Assembly: GCA_000716465.1 (NCBI GenBank)
Contig: JNWL01000006.1
Coordinates: 191,428 to 255,427 of the forward strand
DNA from: Streptomyces bikiniensis
GTDB lineage: Bacteria > Actinomycetota > Actinomycetes > Streptomycetales > Streptomycetaceae
DNA length: 64,000 nt
Direction of reading: 5' to 3'
The notes beneath the pieces are model-generated. The model saw only the letters and a list, made by a program, of their open reading frames with translations. It had not been told where the DNA came from and did no database searches. The translations under genes and the position numbers were made by a program. Below are positions 1 to 8,665 of this stretch, piece by piece; the stretch's first letter is position 1, and each line of letters starts with the position of its first letter.

Positions 1-633
1 CGGCTCGCCCTGGTCGGCCCGTCCGGGGCGGGCAAGTCCACCCTCGGGCGGCTGCTCGCGGGCGTGTACGCCCCGAGGGCCGGTTCGGTCACGCTCGGCG
101 CGGCCGAGCTGGCGCGGATGCCCGCCGAGCGGGTCCGCGAGCACGTGGCCCTGGTCAACCAGGAGCACCACGTCTTCGTGGGCTCCCTCCGGGACAACCT
201 GCTGCTGGCTCGGGCCGGGGCCGACGACGCCGAGCTGTGGGCGGCGCTCGCGGCCGTGGACGCGGAGGGCTGGGCCCGGGGGCTCGACGCGGGCCTGGAC
301 ACCGAGGTCGGCTCGGGCGGCCGGACGCTCACTCCGGCGCAGGCCCAGCAGATCGCCCTGGCCCGGCTCGTCCTGGCGGACCCGCACACCCTGGTCCTGG
401 ACGAGGCGACCTCCCTGCTCGACCCGCGGGCGGCCCGCCACCTGGAGCGGTCCCTGGGCCGGGTCCTCGACGGGCGCACGGTCGTGGCGATCGCGCACCG
501 GCTGCACACCGCGCACGACGCCGACCTGATCGCCGTGGTCGAGTCCGGCCGGATCAGCGAACTCGGCAGCCACGACGAACTGGTCGCGGCGGACGGGGCG
601 TACGCGGCGCTGTGGCGGTCCTGGCACGGATGA
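1..633 (+). CDS. ABC transporter ATPase, C-terminal part (5' end outside window)
   Basis: The reading frame is open from base 1, so only the last 210 residues are visible. They form a nearly complete nucleotide-binding domain: Walker A GPSGAGKST at the very start, a Q-loop segment (LVNQEHHVF), Walker B LVLDEAT and an H-loop (VVAIAHRLH). The order and the 'SLRDNLLLA' segment are typical of the C-terminal half of exporter-type permease-ATPase fusions, so a transmembrane domain probably lies upstream outside the window. The ABC signature reads LTPAQAQQIALAR where LSGGQ is usual, a degenerate version that often marks one half of a heterodimeric exporter. The substrate cannot be told. A strong hairpin follows seven bases after the stop. 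Confidence 0.93.
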   Translation, partial: RLALVGPSGAGKSTLGRLLAGVYAPRAGSVTLGAAELARMPAERVREHVALVNQEHHVFVGSLRDNLLLARAGADDAELWAALAAVDAEGWARGLDAGLDTEVGSGGRTLTPAQAQQIALARLVLADPHTLVLDEATSLLDPRAARHLERSLGRVLDGRTVVAIAHRLHTAHDADLIAVVESGRISELGSHDELVAADGAYAALWRSWHG

Positions 634-639
634 GCGGTA

Positions 640-687
640 CACGGGTGAGGGCCCGCTCCGGATCTCCGGTGCGGGCCCTCACCCGTG
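640..687. terminator. Hairpin terminator, shared by convergent genes
   Basis: A perfect 17-bp stem (CACGGGTGAGGGCCCGC at 640-656 pairing with 671-687) with a 14-base loop lies between the end of the ABC gene and the convergent gene ending at 701. No T-run follows, as is common in Streptomyces. Confidence 0.8.
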
Positions 688-700
688 CGTACGGACGGGG

Positions 701-1492
701 CTATATGTAGCCGAGCGCGGAGGCCCCGCCGAGCCCGCCCAGGAGCATGAAGGCGGGCGTGAGGACCTTCAGCTCGACCCAGCTTCCGGCCCGGAACCGC
801 ATGAACTTGGGCGGGCCGACCGGGTACCAGAACTTGCGGCCGACGGGTATGGGCCAGAGGACCGGGCAGCCCGAGACCGTCAGGGCGTCGCCGATGTCGT
901 GGACGAGGGCGCCGAGGACGATCGGCAGGCCGAGCCACAGGTACTCCTGGCCGGGACCGGTGAAGAACCAGTTCGCGCCGTTGCCGGGGTCTTCGAGGAT
1001 GTCCGCCATGATCCAGGCGCCGGCCGCTCCGAGCAGCCAGACCAGGACGTCGCTGGAAGCCCGCGCGGCCTTCCACAGGAGGCCTTCCACGGCCAGGACC
1101 GCGTGGACGAAGAGGAGGGCGAGGACCGCCCACCGGCCGCCGCTGACCGCCGCCGCGGAGGCCCCGACACCCATCAGGGCCGCCCAGAGCCAGGTGTGGG
1201 TGAGGGTCCGGTGCCCCCCTGTCCGCCGGGGGTCGGCCTTGGAACGGGTGGCCTTGTAGACGGCGTACGACAGCTTGTCGATGATCCCGCAGAGGATCTT
1301 GGAGAGGGGCCCGAAGGAGCGCGATATGGTCGCGGACTTGTGGTCGAGGTCGGGGGCGAGGGCCGCGCCCGCGCAGATGAGCGCGCCGACGACGAGGACC
1401 GGCCAGGGCATCGGGCGGTCGTAGGCCGCCGCGAGGGCCCCGACCCCCAGCCAGGCCGCCGCTCCGGACAGCGAGTGCGCCGGTCCCATCAT
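701..1492 (-). CDS. YdjM-family membrane-bound metal-dependent hydrolase
   Basis: 263 residues. The N-terminus MMGPAHSLSGA followed by APDLDH and GGHRTLTH is the pattern of the YdjM/YfhO family (inner-membrane proteins annotated as metal-dependent hydrolases), where the conserved His and Asp residues are presumed metal ligands. Four to five hydrophobic segments are visible (around ALICAGAALAPD, WAVLALLFVHAVLAV, VLVWLLGAAGAWIM, LWLGLPIVLGAL and the C-terminus). The frame is open further upstream to 1573, but that leader is arginine-rich and unlike the family, so the double ATG at 1492/1489 is preferred. The physiological substrate of this family is not established. Confidence 0.85.
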   Translation of the reverse strand: MMGPAHSLSGAAAWLGVGALAAAYDRPMPWPVLVVGALICAGAALAPDLDHKSATISRSFGPLSKILCGIIDKLSYAVYKATRSKADPRRTGGHRTLTHTWLWAALMGVGASAAAVSGGRWAVLALLFVHAVLAVEGLLWKAARASSDVLVWLLGAAGAWIMADILEDPGNGANWFFTGPGQEYLWLGLPIVLGALVHDIGDALTVSGCPVLWPIPVGRKFWYPVGPPKFMRFRAGSWVELKVLTPAFMLLGGLGGASALGYI

Positions 1493-1623
1493 GGTTGGCC
1501 CGCCTCGTTTCTCCCCTGCCGGCGCTCGGTTGGCGCCCGGTCGACGGACGAGCCTACCGCCCGTGATCAACACCGCCGGTGGCCGGTTCCCTGCTCCGGA
1601 CGGAATCCAGGCAAGATGGGGGC

Positions 1624-4137
1624 GTGACCCTTATCGACCAGCTGCCGCCGACCGCCGACCCCGACGCCCTCTTCGAGGCCTTCTCCTCCTGGGCCGAGGA
1701 GCGGGGCATCACGCTCTATCCGGCCCAGGAAGAGGCGCTGATCGAGGTCGTCTCCGGTGCGAACGTCATTCTGTCCACCCCCACCGGATCGGGAAAGTCG
1801 CTGGTCGCGGCCGGCGCGCACTTCACCGCGCTGGCGAACGACCAGGTGACCTTCTACACCGCGCCGATCAAGGCGCTGGTGTCGGAGAAGTTCTTCGACC
1901 TGTGCAAGCTCTTCGGCACCGAGAACGTCGGCATGCTGACCGGCGACGCCTCCGTGAACGCGGACGCGCCGGTGATCTGCTGCACGGCGGAGGTCCTGGC
2001 CTCGATCGCGCTGCGGGACGGCAAGTACGCCGACATCGGCCAGGTCGTCATGGACGAGTTCCACTTCTACGCCGAGCAGGACCGCGGCTGGGCCTGGCAG
2101 ATCCCGCTGCTCGAACTCCCCCAGGCGCAGTTCGTGCTGATGTCGGCGACGCTCGGCGACGTGTCGATGTTCGAGAAGGACCTGACCCGGCGCACGGGCC
2201 GGCCGACCTCGGTGGTCCGCTCCGCGACCCGGCCGGTGCCGCTGTCGTACGAGTACCGGCTCACCCCCATCACGGACACCCTGACGGAGCTCCTGGAGAC
2301 CAGGCAGGCGCCCGTCTACATCGTGCACTTCACGCAGGCGCAGGCCGTCGAGCGCGCGCAGTCGCTGATGAGCATCAACATGTGCACGCGCGAGGAGAAG
2401 GACAAGATCGCGGAGTTGATCGGCAACTTCCGCTTCACCACCAAGTTCGGCCAGAACCTCTCGCGGTTCGTGCGCCACGGCATCGGCGTGCACCACGCCG
2501 GCATGCTGCCGAAGTACCGGCGCCTGGTGGAGAAGCTGGCGCAGGCCGGTCTGCTGAAGGTGATCTGCGGGACGGACACGCTCGGCGTGGGCGTGAACGT
2601 GCCGATCCGCACGGTGCTCTTCACGGCCCTCACCAAGTACGACGGCAACCGGGTGCGCACGCTGCGCGCCCGGGAGTTCCACCAGATCGCGGGCCGGGCG
2701 GGCCGGGCCGGCTTCGACACGGCCGGGCTGGTCGTGGCGCAGGCCCCCGAGCACGTCATCGAGAACGAGAAGGCGCTCGCGAAGGCCGGCGACGACCCGA
2801 AGAAGCGCCGCAAGGTGGTCCGCAAGAAGGCTCCGGAGGGCTTCGTCGCCTGGAGCGACACGACCTTCGAGAAGCTGATCGCGGCCGAGCCGGAGCCGCT
2901 GACCTCCCGCTTCAAGGTCACCAACATCATGCTGCTCTCGGTGATCGCCCGGCCGGGCAACGCCTTCGAGGCGATGCGGAGGCTCCTGGAGGACAACCAC
3001 GAGCCGCGCAAGGCGCAGCTGCGGCACATCCGCCGGGCCATCGCGATCTACCGCTCGCTGCTCGACGGCGGCGTGGTGGAGCAGCTGGACGAGCCGGACG
3101 CGGAGGGGCGGACGATCCGGCTGACGGTCGACCTCCAGCAGGACTTCGCGCTCAACCAGCCGCTGTCGACGTTCGCGCTCGCCGCGTTCGACCTGCTCGA
3201 CCCCGAATCCCCCTCGTACGCCCTGGACATGGTGTCCGTGGTCGAGTCGACGCTCGACGACCCGCGCCAGATCCTCGCCGCCATGCAGAACAAGGCGCGC
3301 GGCGAGGCCGTGGGGAGGATGAAGGCGGACGGCGTCGAGTACGAGGAGCGGATGGAACGGCTCCAGGAAATCTCGTACCCGAAGCCGCTGGAAGAACTGC
3401 TCTGGCACGCGTACAACGTCTACCGGACGTCGCACCCGTGGGTGGGCGACCACCCGGTGTCTCCGAAGTCGGTCATCCGCGACATGTACGAACGGGCCCT
3501 GTCCTTCACCGAGTTCACCTCCTGGTACGAGCTGGCGCGGACCGAGGGCATCGTCCTGCGGTATCTGGCGAGCGCGTACAAGGCGCTCGACCACACCATC
3601 CCGGACGACCTGAAGACCGAGGACCTGGAGGACCTGATCGCCTGGCTGGGCGAGATGGTGCGCCAGGTGGACTCCTCGCTCCTCGACGAGTGGGAGCAGC
3701 TGGCGAACCCGGAGGTCCAGACGGCCGAGGAGGCGCAGGAGAAGGCCGACCAGGTCAAGCCGGTCACGTCCAACGCCCGCGCCTTCCGGGTCCTGGTGCG
3801 CAACGCCCTGTTCCGCCGCGTGGAGCTGGCCGCCCTGGACAACGTGGACGCGCTCGGCGAGCTGGACGCGGAGTCCGGCTGGGACGCGGACGCGTGGGGC
3901 GAGGCGATGGATGCGTACTGGGACGAGTACGACGACCTCGGTACGGGCCCGGACGCGCGCGGCCCGAAGCTGCTGAACATCGAGGAGGACGCCGCCCACG
4001 GCCTGTGGCGCGTCCGGCAGACCTTCGCCGACCCGAACGGCGACCATGACTGGGGCATCAGCGCGGAGGTGGATCTCGCGGCCTCCGACGAGGAGGGGCG
4101 CGCGGTCGTCCGCGTGACGTCCGTCGGACAGCTGTAG
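1624..4137 (+). CDS. DEAD/DEAH-box superfamily 2 helicase (Ski2-like, DUF3516)
   Basis: 837 residues from a GTG start preceded by a G-rich Shine-Dalgarno; the in-frame ATG at 1579 lacks one. Helicase motifs occur in order: motif I TPTGSGKS (52-59), DEFH box (144-147), motif III SATLGD, the GVGVNVP segment, and motif [12 protein letters not shown]. The HHAGMLPKYR and GRAGRAG segments are typical of Ski2/Mtr4-like enzymes. The long C-terminal part matches what I know as DUF3516, usual in actinobacterial members. It presumably unwinds RNA in ATP-dependent fashion; no substrate is apparent. The thioesterase gene starts 12 bases downstream with its own AGGAGG, so the two are probably co-transcribed. 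Confidence 0.92.
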   Translation: MTLIDQLPPTADPDALFEAFSSWAEERGITLYPAQEEALIEVVSGANVILSTPTGSGKSLVAAGAHFTALANDQVTFYTAPIKALVSEKFFDLCKLFGTENVGMLTGDASVNADAPVICCTAEVLASIALRDGKYADIGQVVMDEFHFYAEQDRGWAWQIPLLELPQAQFVLMSATLGDVSMFEKDLTRRTGRPTSVVRSATRPVPLSYEYRLTPITDTLTELLETRQAPVYIVHFTQAQAVERAQSLMSINMCTREEKDKIAELIGNFRFTTKFGQNLSRFVRHGIGVHHAGMLPKYRRLVEKLAQAGLLKVICGTDTLGVGVNVPIRTVLFTALTKYDGNRVRTLRAREFHQIAGRAGRAGFDTAGLVVAQAPEHVIENEKALAKAGDDPKKRRKVVRKKAPEGFVAWSDTTFEKLIAAEPEPLTSRFKVTNIMLLSVIARPGNAFEAMRRLLEDNHEPRKAQLRHIRRAIAIYRSLLDGGVVEQLDEPDAEGRTIRLTVDLQQDFALNQPLSTFALAAFDLLDPESPSYALDMVSVVESTLDDPRQILAAMQNKARGEAVGRMKADGVEYEERMERLQEISYPKPLEELLWHAYNVYRTSHPWVGDHPVSPKSVIRDMYERALSFTEFTSWYELARTEGIVLRYLASAYKALDHTIPDDLKTEDLEDLIAWLGEMVRQVDSSLLDEWEQLANPEVQTAEEAQEKADQVKPVTSNARAFRVLVRNALFRRVELAALDNVDALGELDAESGWDADAWGEAMDAYWDEYDDLGTGPDARGPKLLNIEEDAAHGLWRVRQTFADPNGDHDWGISAEVDLAASDEEGRAVVRVTSVGQL

Positions 4138-4148
4138 GAGGAGTTGCC

Positions 4149-5015
4149 GTGGTGACCAATCCCGCCGAGAGACTGGTGGACCTGCTCGACCTGGAGCGGA
4201 TCGAGGTCGACATCTTCCGGGGCCGCAGCCCGCAGGAGTCGTTGCAGCGGGTCTTCGGCGGGCAGGTCGCCGGGCAGGCCCTGGTGGCGGCCGGGCGGAC
4301 CGTGGAGGACGACCGGCCGGTGCACTCGCTGCACGCCTACTTCCTGCGGCCGGGCCGTCCCGGGGTGCCGATCGTGTACCAGGTGGAGCGGGTGCGCGAC
4401 GGGCGCTCGTTCACGACCCGCCGGGTGACGGCGGTGCAGGAGGGGCGGACGATCTTCAATCTGACGGCCTCCTTCCACCGGCCGGAGGAGGCCGGGTTCG
4501 AGCACCAGCTGCCGCCCCGGCACATGACGGACCCGGAGAGCCTGCCGATGCTGGTGGACGAGATCCGCGACCACCTGGGCGAGCTGCCGGAGGCCCTGGA
4601 GCGGATGGCCCGCCGGCAGCCCTTCGACATCCGGTACGTGGACCGGCTGCGGTGGACGAAGGAGGAGGTCGAGGGCGCCGATCCGCGCAGCGCGGTGTGG
4701 ATGCGGGCCGTGGGGCCGCTGGGCGACGACCCGCTGGTCCACACCTGCGCCCTGACGTACGCCTCGGACATGACCCTGCTCGACGCGGTCCGGATCCCGG
4801 TCGAACCCCTCTGGGGCCCGCGCGGCTTCGACATGGCGTCGCTCGACCACGCGATGTGGTTCCACCGGCCGTTCCGGGCGGACGAGTGGTTCCTGTACGA
4901 CCAGGAGTCCCCGATCGCCACGGGCGGCCGGGGACTCGCGCGGGGCCGGATCTACGACCGCGAGGGCAGGCTCCTGGTGTCGGTGGTCCAGGAGGGCCTG
5001 TTCCGCAAGCTGTGA
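4149..5015 (+). CDS. tesB: Acyl-CoA thioesterase II
   Basis: 288 residues, the usual size for TesB-type double-hotdog thioesterases, which hydrolyse fatty acyl-CoA to free acid and CoA in the cytoplasm. The N-terminal hotdog carries RVFGGQVAGQAL and HSLHAYFLRPG, the C-terminal hotdog SLDHAMWFHRPFRADEW and GLARGRIYDREG, all family hallmarks; the Asp-Thr/Ser-Gln catalytic set lies in these blocks. Two GTG codons stand in tandem (4149, 4152), preceded by AGGAGGAG at 4136-4143. It follows the helicase by 12 bases with no evident functional link. Confidence 0.95.
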   Translation: MVTNPAERLVDLLDLERIEVDIFRGRSPQESLQRVFGGQVAGQALVAAGRTVEDDRPVHSLHAYFLRPGRPGVPIVYQVERVRDGRSFTTRRVTAVQEGRTIFNLTASFHRPEEAGFEHQLPPRHMTDPESLPMLVDEIRDHLGELPEALERMARRQPFDIRYVDRLRWTKEEVEGADPRSAVWMRAVGPLGDDPLVHTCALTYASDMTLLDAVRIPVEPLWGPRGFDMASLDHAMWFHRPFRADEWFLYDQESPIATGGRGLARGRIYDREGRLLVSVVQEGLFRKL

Positions 5016-5019
5016 GGGT

Positions 5020-5061
5020 CCGGGGGCCCGTCCGGCCACGATCCGCCGGACGGGCCCCCGG
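5020..5061. terminator. Bidirectional hairpin terminator
   Basis: A perfect 17-bp stem (CCGGGGGCCCGTCCGGC at 5020-5036 with 5045-5061) with an 8-base loop sits between the convergent tesB and RNA-ligase genes. Confidence 0.85.
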
Positions 5062-5067
5062 AGGCCG

Positions 5068-6138
5068 TCACTCGAACTCGGTGCCGCCCTTGCGGGTGAG
5101 GTAGGCCGGGCTGACCGCCTTGGCGATGGCCCGGCCGCCCAGGACCGGGCTGTACCGCTCGGTCGCGGACCGCACGACGACGCCCTCCCGCAGGTGTGCC
5201 TCCCGGCCGGAGACCGTCTCCCGGCCGCTCGCGTGGGCGAGGACGGTGTCCAGGTCGTACGGGCCGGAGTACAGGCGCGGGACGAGCGGGACCTCGCCGG
5301 GCTCCAGGACCTCGGCCGGGTCCAGCCAGCGGACCTGTCCGTCGATCTCGGCGGACACGTCGAACAGCGCGTACCCGACGGTCCCGCCGCGGGCGTCGGC
5401 GCCGTACGCCAGGTCCTGCACCCCGGCGCCGTACACCTCGCCGAAGAGGCCGACGCGGCGGGCGCCGAGGCGCTGCGCCAGGCGTTCGGCGACGGCGGCC
5501 AGGCCGTGGCCGTGGACGGCGCGCCAGTACAGGTTGCGCGGGTCCTCCTTGAGGGCGAGGCCCTTGGCGCCGAAGCCCTTGGAGGAGACCCGGACGCGCC
5601 CGTCCCCGGCGTGGTACGTCAGCAGGCAGGCCGTGCCGTGGAGCTTCTCCGTCAGGACGACGGGCTCGCCCGGTTCGAAGACGCCCGGGTAGCGCTGGAG
5701 GTTCTCGACGTCGACCCAGGGCAGCAGGTCGGGCGCGCTCTCCACGTCGCCGCTCATGTGCGTCGGTATCGGCGGCGCCCACTTGACGATGCCGAGCCGC
5801 TCCGCGAAGTCGGTGCCCTCGGCGGCGGCCCGTACCAGGTCGGTGTCCGCGAGGGCGGCGGGCCGGCAGACGAGCCCCTGGGACAGCTCCCCGCGCAGCC
5901 GCACGGCCTTGACCCGGTCCGCGTTCCCGCCGGCGAGGCGCCCGGTCAGGCCCAGTTCCTCGATGAGCGCGGCGGGCAGCACCGCCTGCTCGGGGATGTA
6001 GACGGCGGCGTCGCCGGTCTTGTAGGCGCCCTTGGCGACGACGGCCCGGTAGAGGCCGACCTGGGCCAGTTCCAGGGCGTCGGCGTTGGGATGGGGGTGG
6101 ACGGTCAGGACTTCGGCGGTGACGCGCAGGGTCGACAC
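5068..6138 (-). CDS. RNA ligase, DraRnl (Rnl5/DRB0094) family
   Basis: 356 residues. The N-terminal ~110 residues look like the OB-fold that precedes the nucleotidyltransferase domain in Deinococcus DraRnl. The adenylation site is TEKLHGTA with the candidate lysine at 165, the KxHG form of motif I shared with T4 Rnl2. Later blocks GVFEPGEPVVLTEK, VRVSSKGFGAK, LFGEVYG and a C-terminal EGVVVR ending in KAVSPAYL fit motifs III-V. By family the enzyme seals 3'-OH/5'-phosphate nicks in RNA-containing duplexes using ATP. It stands alone between a terminator and a divergent region, with no visible RNA-repair partner such as a polynucleotide kinase or RtcB. Confidence 0.9.
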   Translation of the reverse strand: MSTLRVTAEVLTVHPHPNADALELAQVGLYRAVVAKGAYKTGDAAVYIPEQAVLPAALIEELGLTGRLAGGNADRVKAVRLRGELSQGLVCRPAALADTDLVRAAAEGTDFAERLGIVKWAPPIPTHMSGDVESAPDLLPWVDVENLQRYPGVFEPGEPVVLTEKLHGTACLLTYHAGDGRVRVSSKGFGAKGLALKEDPRNLYWRAVHGHGLAAVAERLAQRLGARRVGLFGEVYGAGVQDLAYGADARGGTVGYALFDVSAEIDGQVRWLDPAEVLEPGEVPLVPRLYSGPYDLDTVLAHASGRETVSGREAHLREGVVVRSATERYSPVLGGRAIAKAVSPAYLTRKGGTEFE

Positions 6139-6247
6139 GGTTCAGGACTCCGGTTCCGGTGGCTCGGGTGGCGTTCTCATCGCGGCCAGCCTGCCGGGCC
6201 GGAAACCGCTGGCCCACCGGTTTTCGCGGCTGGTAGCGTCGCGCGGC

Positions 6248-6478
6248 TCACCGGGCTTCCGGCGGGTCCAGGCCCGGCAGGGCGTCCTGCTCCACCTCGT
6301 GGCGGCGGGTGCGGATGTCCGGGCCCGGCGGGTGGAGCTTGGCGTCGCAGGTCGGGCCGAGACCGGTGCGGCGCGAGTCCGCGCCCGTCAGGGGGCGGCC
6401 GCAGAGCCGGCAGAGGACCCGGCGCGGCGCCGGTCGCGCGGGGGATTCGATCGGGATTGCCAGTGGTTCGTCGCCCAT
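6248..6478 (-). CDS. Small Cys4 protein (DUF6011-like)
   Basis: 76 residues from the ATG at 6478; the frame is open to 6538, with other ATGs at 6496 and 6538, but these would overlap the divergent glutathione peroxidase. The core is CRLCGRPLTGADSRRTGLGP followed by TCDAKLHP, a treble-clef-like C-x2-C ... C arrangement found in small proteins that I know as DUF6011. It may bind zinc. Function unknown. Confidence 0.7.
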   Translation of the reverse strand: MGDEPLAIPIESPARPAPRRVLCRLCGRPLTGADSRRTGLGPTCDAKLHPPGPDIRTRRHEVEQDALPGLDPPEAR

Positions 6479-6521
6479 GGTCAGATCAAACCCCATCCCC
6501 CTGTTCGCGCGAGGAGCGGCC

Positions 6522-7004
6522 ATGAGCCTGTACGACATTCCGCTGAAGACCCTGACCGGCGACCCGGTCTCCCTGGCCGACTACCGGGACCGCGCGGTCC
6601 TGGTCGTGAACGTCGCCTCCCAGTGCGGTCTGACCCCGCAGTACGCGGGTCTGGAGCGGCTGCAGAAGGAGTACGGGGAGCGCGGCCTCACCGTGCTCGG
6701 CGTGCCCTGCAACCAGTTCGCGGGCCAGGAGCCGGGCAGCGCGGAGGAGATCCGGACGTTCTGCTCGACGACGTACGGGGTGTCCTTCCCGCTCCTGGAG
6801 AAGACGGACGTCAACGGCCCGGACCGCCACCCGCTCTACGCGGAGCTGGTGAAGGTCGCGGACGCCGGGGGCGAGGCCGGTGACGTGCAGTGGAACTTCG
6901 AGAAGTTCCTCATCGGCCGGGACGGGCGGGTCACCCGCTTCCGTCCGCGCACCGAGCCGGACGCCCCCGAGGTCGTGGCGGCCATCGAGGCCCAGCTTGT
7001 CTGA
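6522..7004 (+). CDS. Glutathione peroxidase-family peroxidase
   Basis: 160 residues, standard length for the thioredoxin-fold GPx family. The peroxidatic residue is Cys35 in NVASQCGLTPQY (Cys, not Sec), with the Gln in NQFAGQEPG and the Trp/Asn of VQWNFEKFLIG completing the usual tetrad. Bacterial members generally reduce hydroperoxides with thioredoxin rather than glutathione; actinomycetes use mycothiol, so glutathione is unlikely to be the donor. The ATG at 6522 follows GAGGAG by a proper distance. The methyltransferase gene begins directly after its stop. Confidence 0.93.
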   Translation: MSLYDIPLKTLTGDPVSLADYRDRAVLVVNVASQCGLTPQYAGLERLQKEYGERGLTVLGVPCNQFAGQEPGSAEEIRTFCSTTYGVSFPLLEKTDVNGPDRHPLYAELVKVADAGGEAGDVQWNFEKFLIGRDGRVTRFRPRTEPDAPEVVAAIEAQLV

Positions 7005-7005
7005 C

Positions 7006-7779
7006 GTGGTGGACGGCGCGGGGGTGGTCGAGCGGCTGCGGGCCGCCGGCTGCGTCTTCGCCGAGGAGGAGGCCGCGATGCTGCTCGCGGCCGCTCACGG
7101 GCCCGCCGAGCTCGACCTGATGGTCGAGCGGCGGGCCTCCGGGCTGCCGCTCGAACACGTCGTGGGGTGGGCCGAGTTCGCCGGGCTGCGGATCGCCATG
7201 GACCCGGGGGTGTTCGTGCCCCGGCGGCGGACCGGTCTCCTGGTCGAGCGGGCCGTGGCGCTGGCCGCGCCCGGCGCGCTCTGCGTCGACCTGTGCTGCG
7301 GCTCGGGCGCGGCGGCCGCGGTGCTGCTCGACCGGGTCGAGGGCGCGGAGGTGCACGCCTCGGACGTCGAGCCGGCGGCGGTGGAGTGCGCCCGGCGGAA
7401 CCTCGGGCCGCGCGGCGGCCGGGTGTACGAGGGGGACCTGTTCGCGCCCCTGCCTCCGGAGCTGCGGGGCCGGGTCGAGGTCCTGGTCGCCAACGTGCCG
7501 TACGTGCCCACCGGGGACATCGGCCTGCTGCCGCCCGAGGCCCGCGACCACGAACCGCTCGTCACGCTCGACGGCGGGCCGGACGGCCTGGACGTGCTGC
7601 GGCGGGTCGCCGCAGGGGCGCCGGAGTGGCTGGCGCCGGGCGGGCACCTGCTGGTGGAGACGAGCGAGCGGCAGGCCGGTGCGGCGCTGGAGGCGGTCTC
7701 CGCGCACGGCCTGGAGGCGGAGGTCGTCACGTGCGAGGAGCGGTACGCGACGGTGCTGGTCGCCACGCGGGCCGGGTGA
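7006..7779 (+). CDS. HemK/PrmC-like protein N5-glutamine methyltransferase
   Basis: 257 residues from GTG 7006; GTG 7009 and a TTG at 6997 that would overlap the GPx stop are alternatives, and no clear ribosome site decides. The SAM-binding motif I is [15 protein letters not shown]. The catalytic motif reads NVPYVPTG rather than NPPY, as in the putative N5-glutamine methyltransferase family related to, but distinct from, PrmC. The N-terminal ~70 residues form the PrmC-like helical substrate domain (LPLEHVVGWAEFAG). The target protein is unknown. Confidence 0.85.
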   Translation: MVDGAGVVERLRAAGCVFAEEEAAMLLAAAHGPAELDLMVERRASGLPLEHVVGWAEFAGLRIAMDPGVFVPRRRTGLLVERAVALAAPGALCVDLCCGSGAAAAVLLDRVEGAEVHASDVEPAAVECARRNLGPRGGRVYEGDLFAPLPPELRGRVEVLVANVPYVPTGDIGLLPPEARDHEPLVTLDGGPDGLDVLRRVAAGAPEWLAPGGHLLVETSERQAGAALEAVSAHGLEAEVVTCEERYATVLVATRAG

Positions 7780-7804
7780 GGCCCGCAGACGGCGTTCCGG
7801 CGGC

Positions 7805-8617
7805 TCAGCGGCCGAAGGTGTCGATGTTCTCGACGAGCCAGCGGCCGTCCCGGTGGACGACGTCCACGGCGAACATCGCGCCCGCGTAGACCCCCTGGTC
7901 CTGGGCCTTCTGCTGCTTGCCGCCCTTGGTGGTCCCGGCCGTGCTCACGCTGCTCTGGTCGGCGTAGACCAGGACCCGGGCGCGGTCGCCGTCGATCCGC
8001 TCGACCGCGCTGTCGGTGACCGCCGTGGTGATCACCGTCTTCTGCTCGGCCGCCCGGGCGAGCACCCCGCCGAGCAGCGTCCGGTGCTGCTCGACGGCCT
8101 TCCCGGTGAGGAGGGCCTTCCCGGCCTCCTCGAAGGCGGCCGGGTCGGCGTGGTCGTAGGAGAAGAGCGCGGCGACGGCCGCGGCGGTCTGTCCCTTGAT
8201 CTCGCTGGTACGGGCGAGGTCGGTGAGGGCGGTGTTGCCGCGCGCGGGGTCGTCGCGGAGGTCGCCCGCCCGGCTGTGCGCCCAACCGGCGAAGCCGCCG
8301 AGGAGGAGGGTCAGGACGCAGAGGACGACGAGGGGGACGGGACCGCGTGACCGGGTCCGCCGCCCGGCGGTTTCCCGGTCCGGCCGCCCGGCCTTCTCTT
8401 CGGCCTCCTCCCGTACGGCCTTCGCTCCGGCTCTCCTTTCGGCCTCCTTTTCGGCCTCCTCCCGTACGGGCTTCGCCGCCGTCCGCCGCCGGGCCTCGGC
8501 GGCGGGCTCGGTCAGGAGGCCCACGGACGTACGGGGGCGGGGGGCCGTGTCCCCGGGTGCGGCGGCGAGGGCCTGGCGGCGGCGCCGGCGGTTGAGGTGG
8601 TGGCGGGGCGTGGGCAT
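7805..8617 (-). CDS. Mce-associated membrane protein (last gene of mce operon)
   Basis: 270 residues. A long Arg/Glu/Ala-rich cytoplasmic N-terminus (about 95 residues, with REEAE repeats) precedes one transmembrane helix (PLVVLCVLTLLLGGFAGWA) and an external NTF2-like domain ending in DGRWLVENIDTF, the usual end of Mce-associated (Mam) proteins. In mycobacteria such proteins stabilise Mce complexes. It lies 48 bases after the previous mam gene on the same strand and is the last of the series. Confidence 0.75.
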   Translation of the reverse strand: MPTPRHHLNRRRRRQALAAAPGDTAPRPRTSVGLLTEPAAEARRRTAAKPVREEAEKEAERRAGAKAVREEAEEKAGRPDRETAGRRTRSRGPVPLVVLCVLTLLLGGFAGWAHSRAGDLRDDPARGNTALTDLARTSEIKGQTAAAVAALFSYDHADPAAFEEAGKALLTGKAVEQHRTLLGGVLARAAEQKTVITTAVTDSAVERIDGDRARVLVYADQSSVSTAGTTKGGKQQKAQDQGVYAGAMFAVDVVHRDGRWLVENIDTFGR

Positions 8618-8665
8618 CGTGCGTCGTCCTTTCGCGTGCGGGCGGCTCTCGCTGGTACGGGCCGG

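Noticed and set aside
1567..4047. Long minus-strand open frame opposite the helicase (about 826 codons)
   Set aside because: Antisense shadow of a gene with clear helicase motifs; composition is biased to Leu/Arg/Val/His and no motif is present.
6522..7004. Possible selenocysteine in the glutathione peroxidase
   Set aside because: The peroxidatic codon is TGC (Cys35), not TGA, so no recoding is needed.
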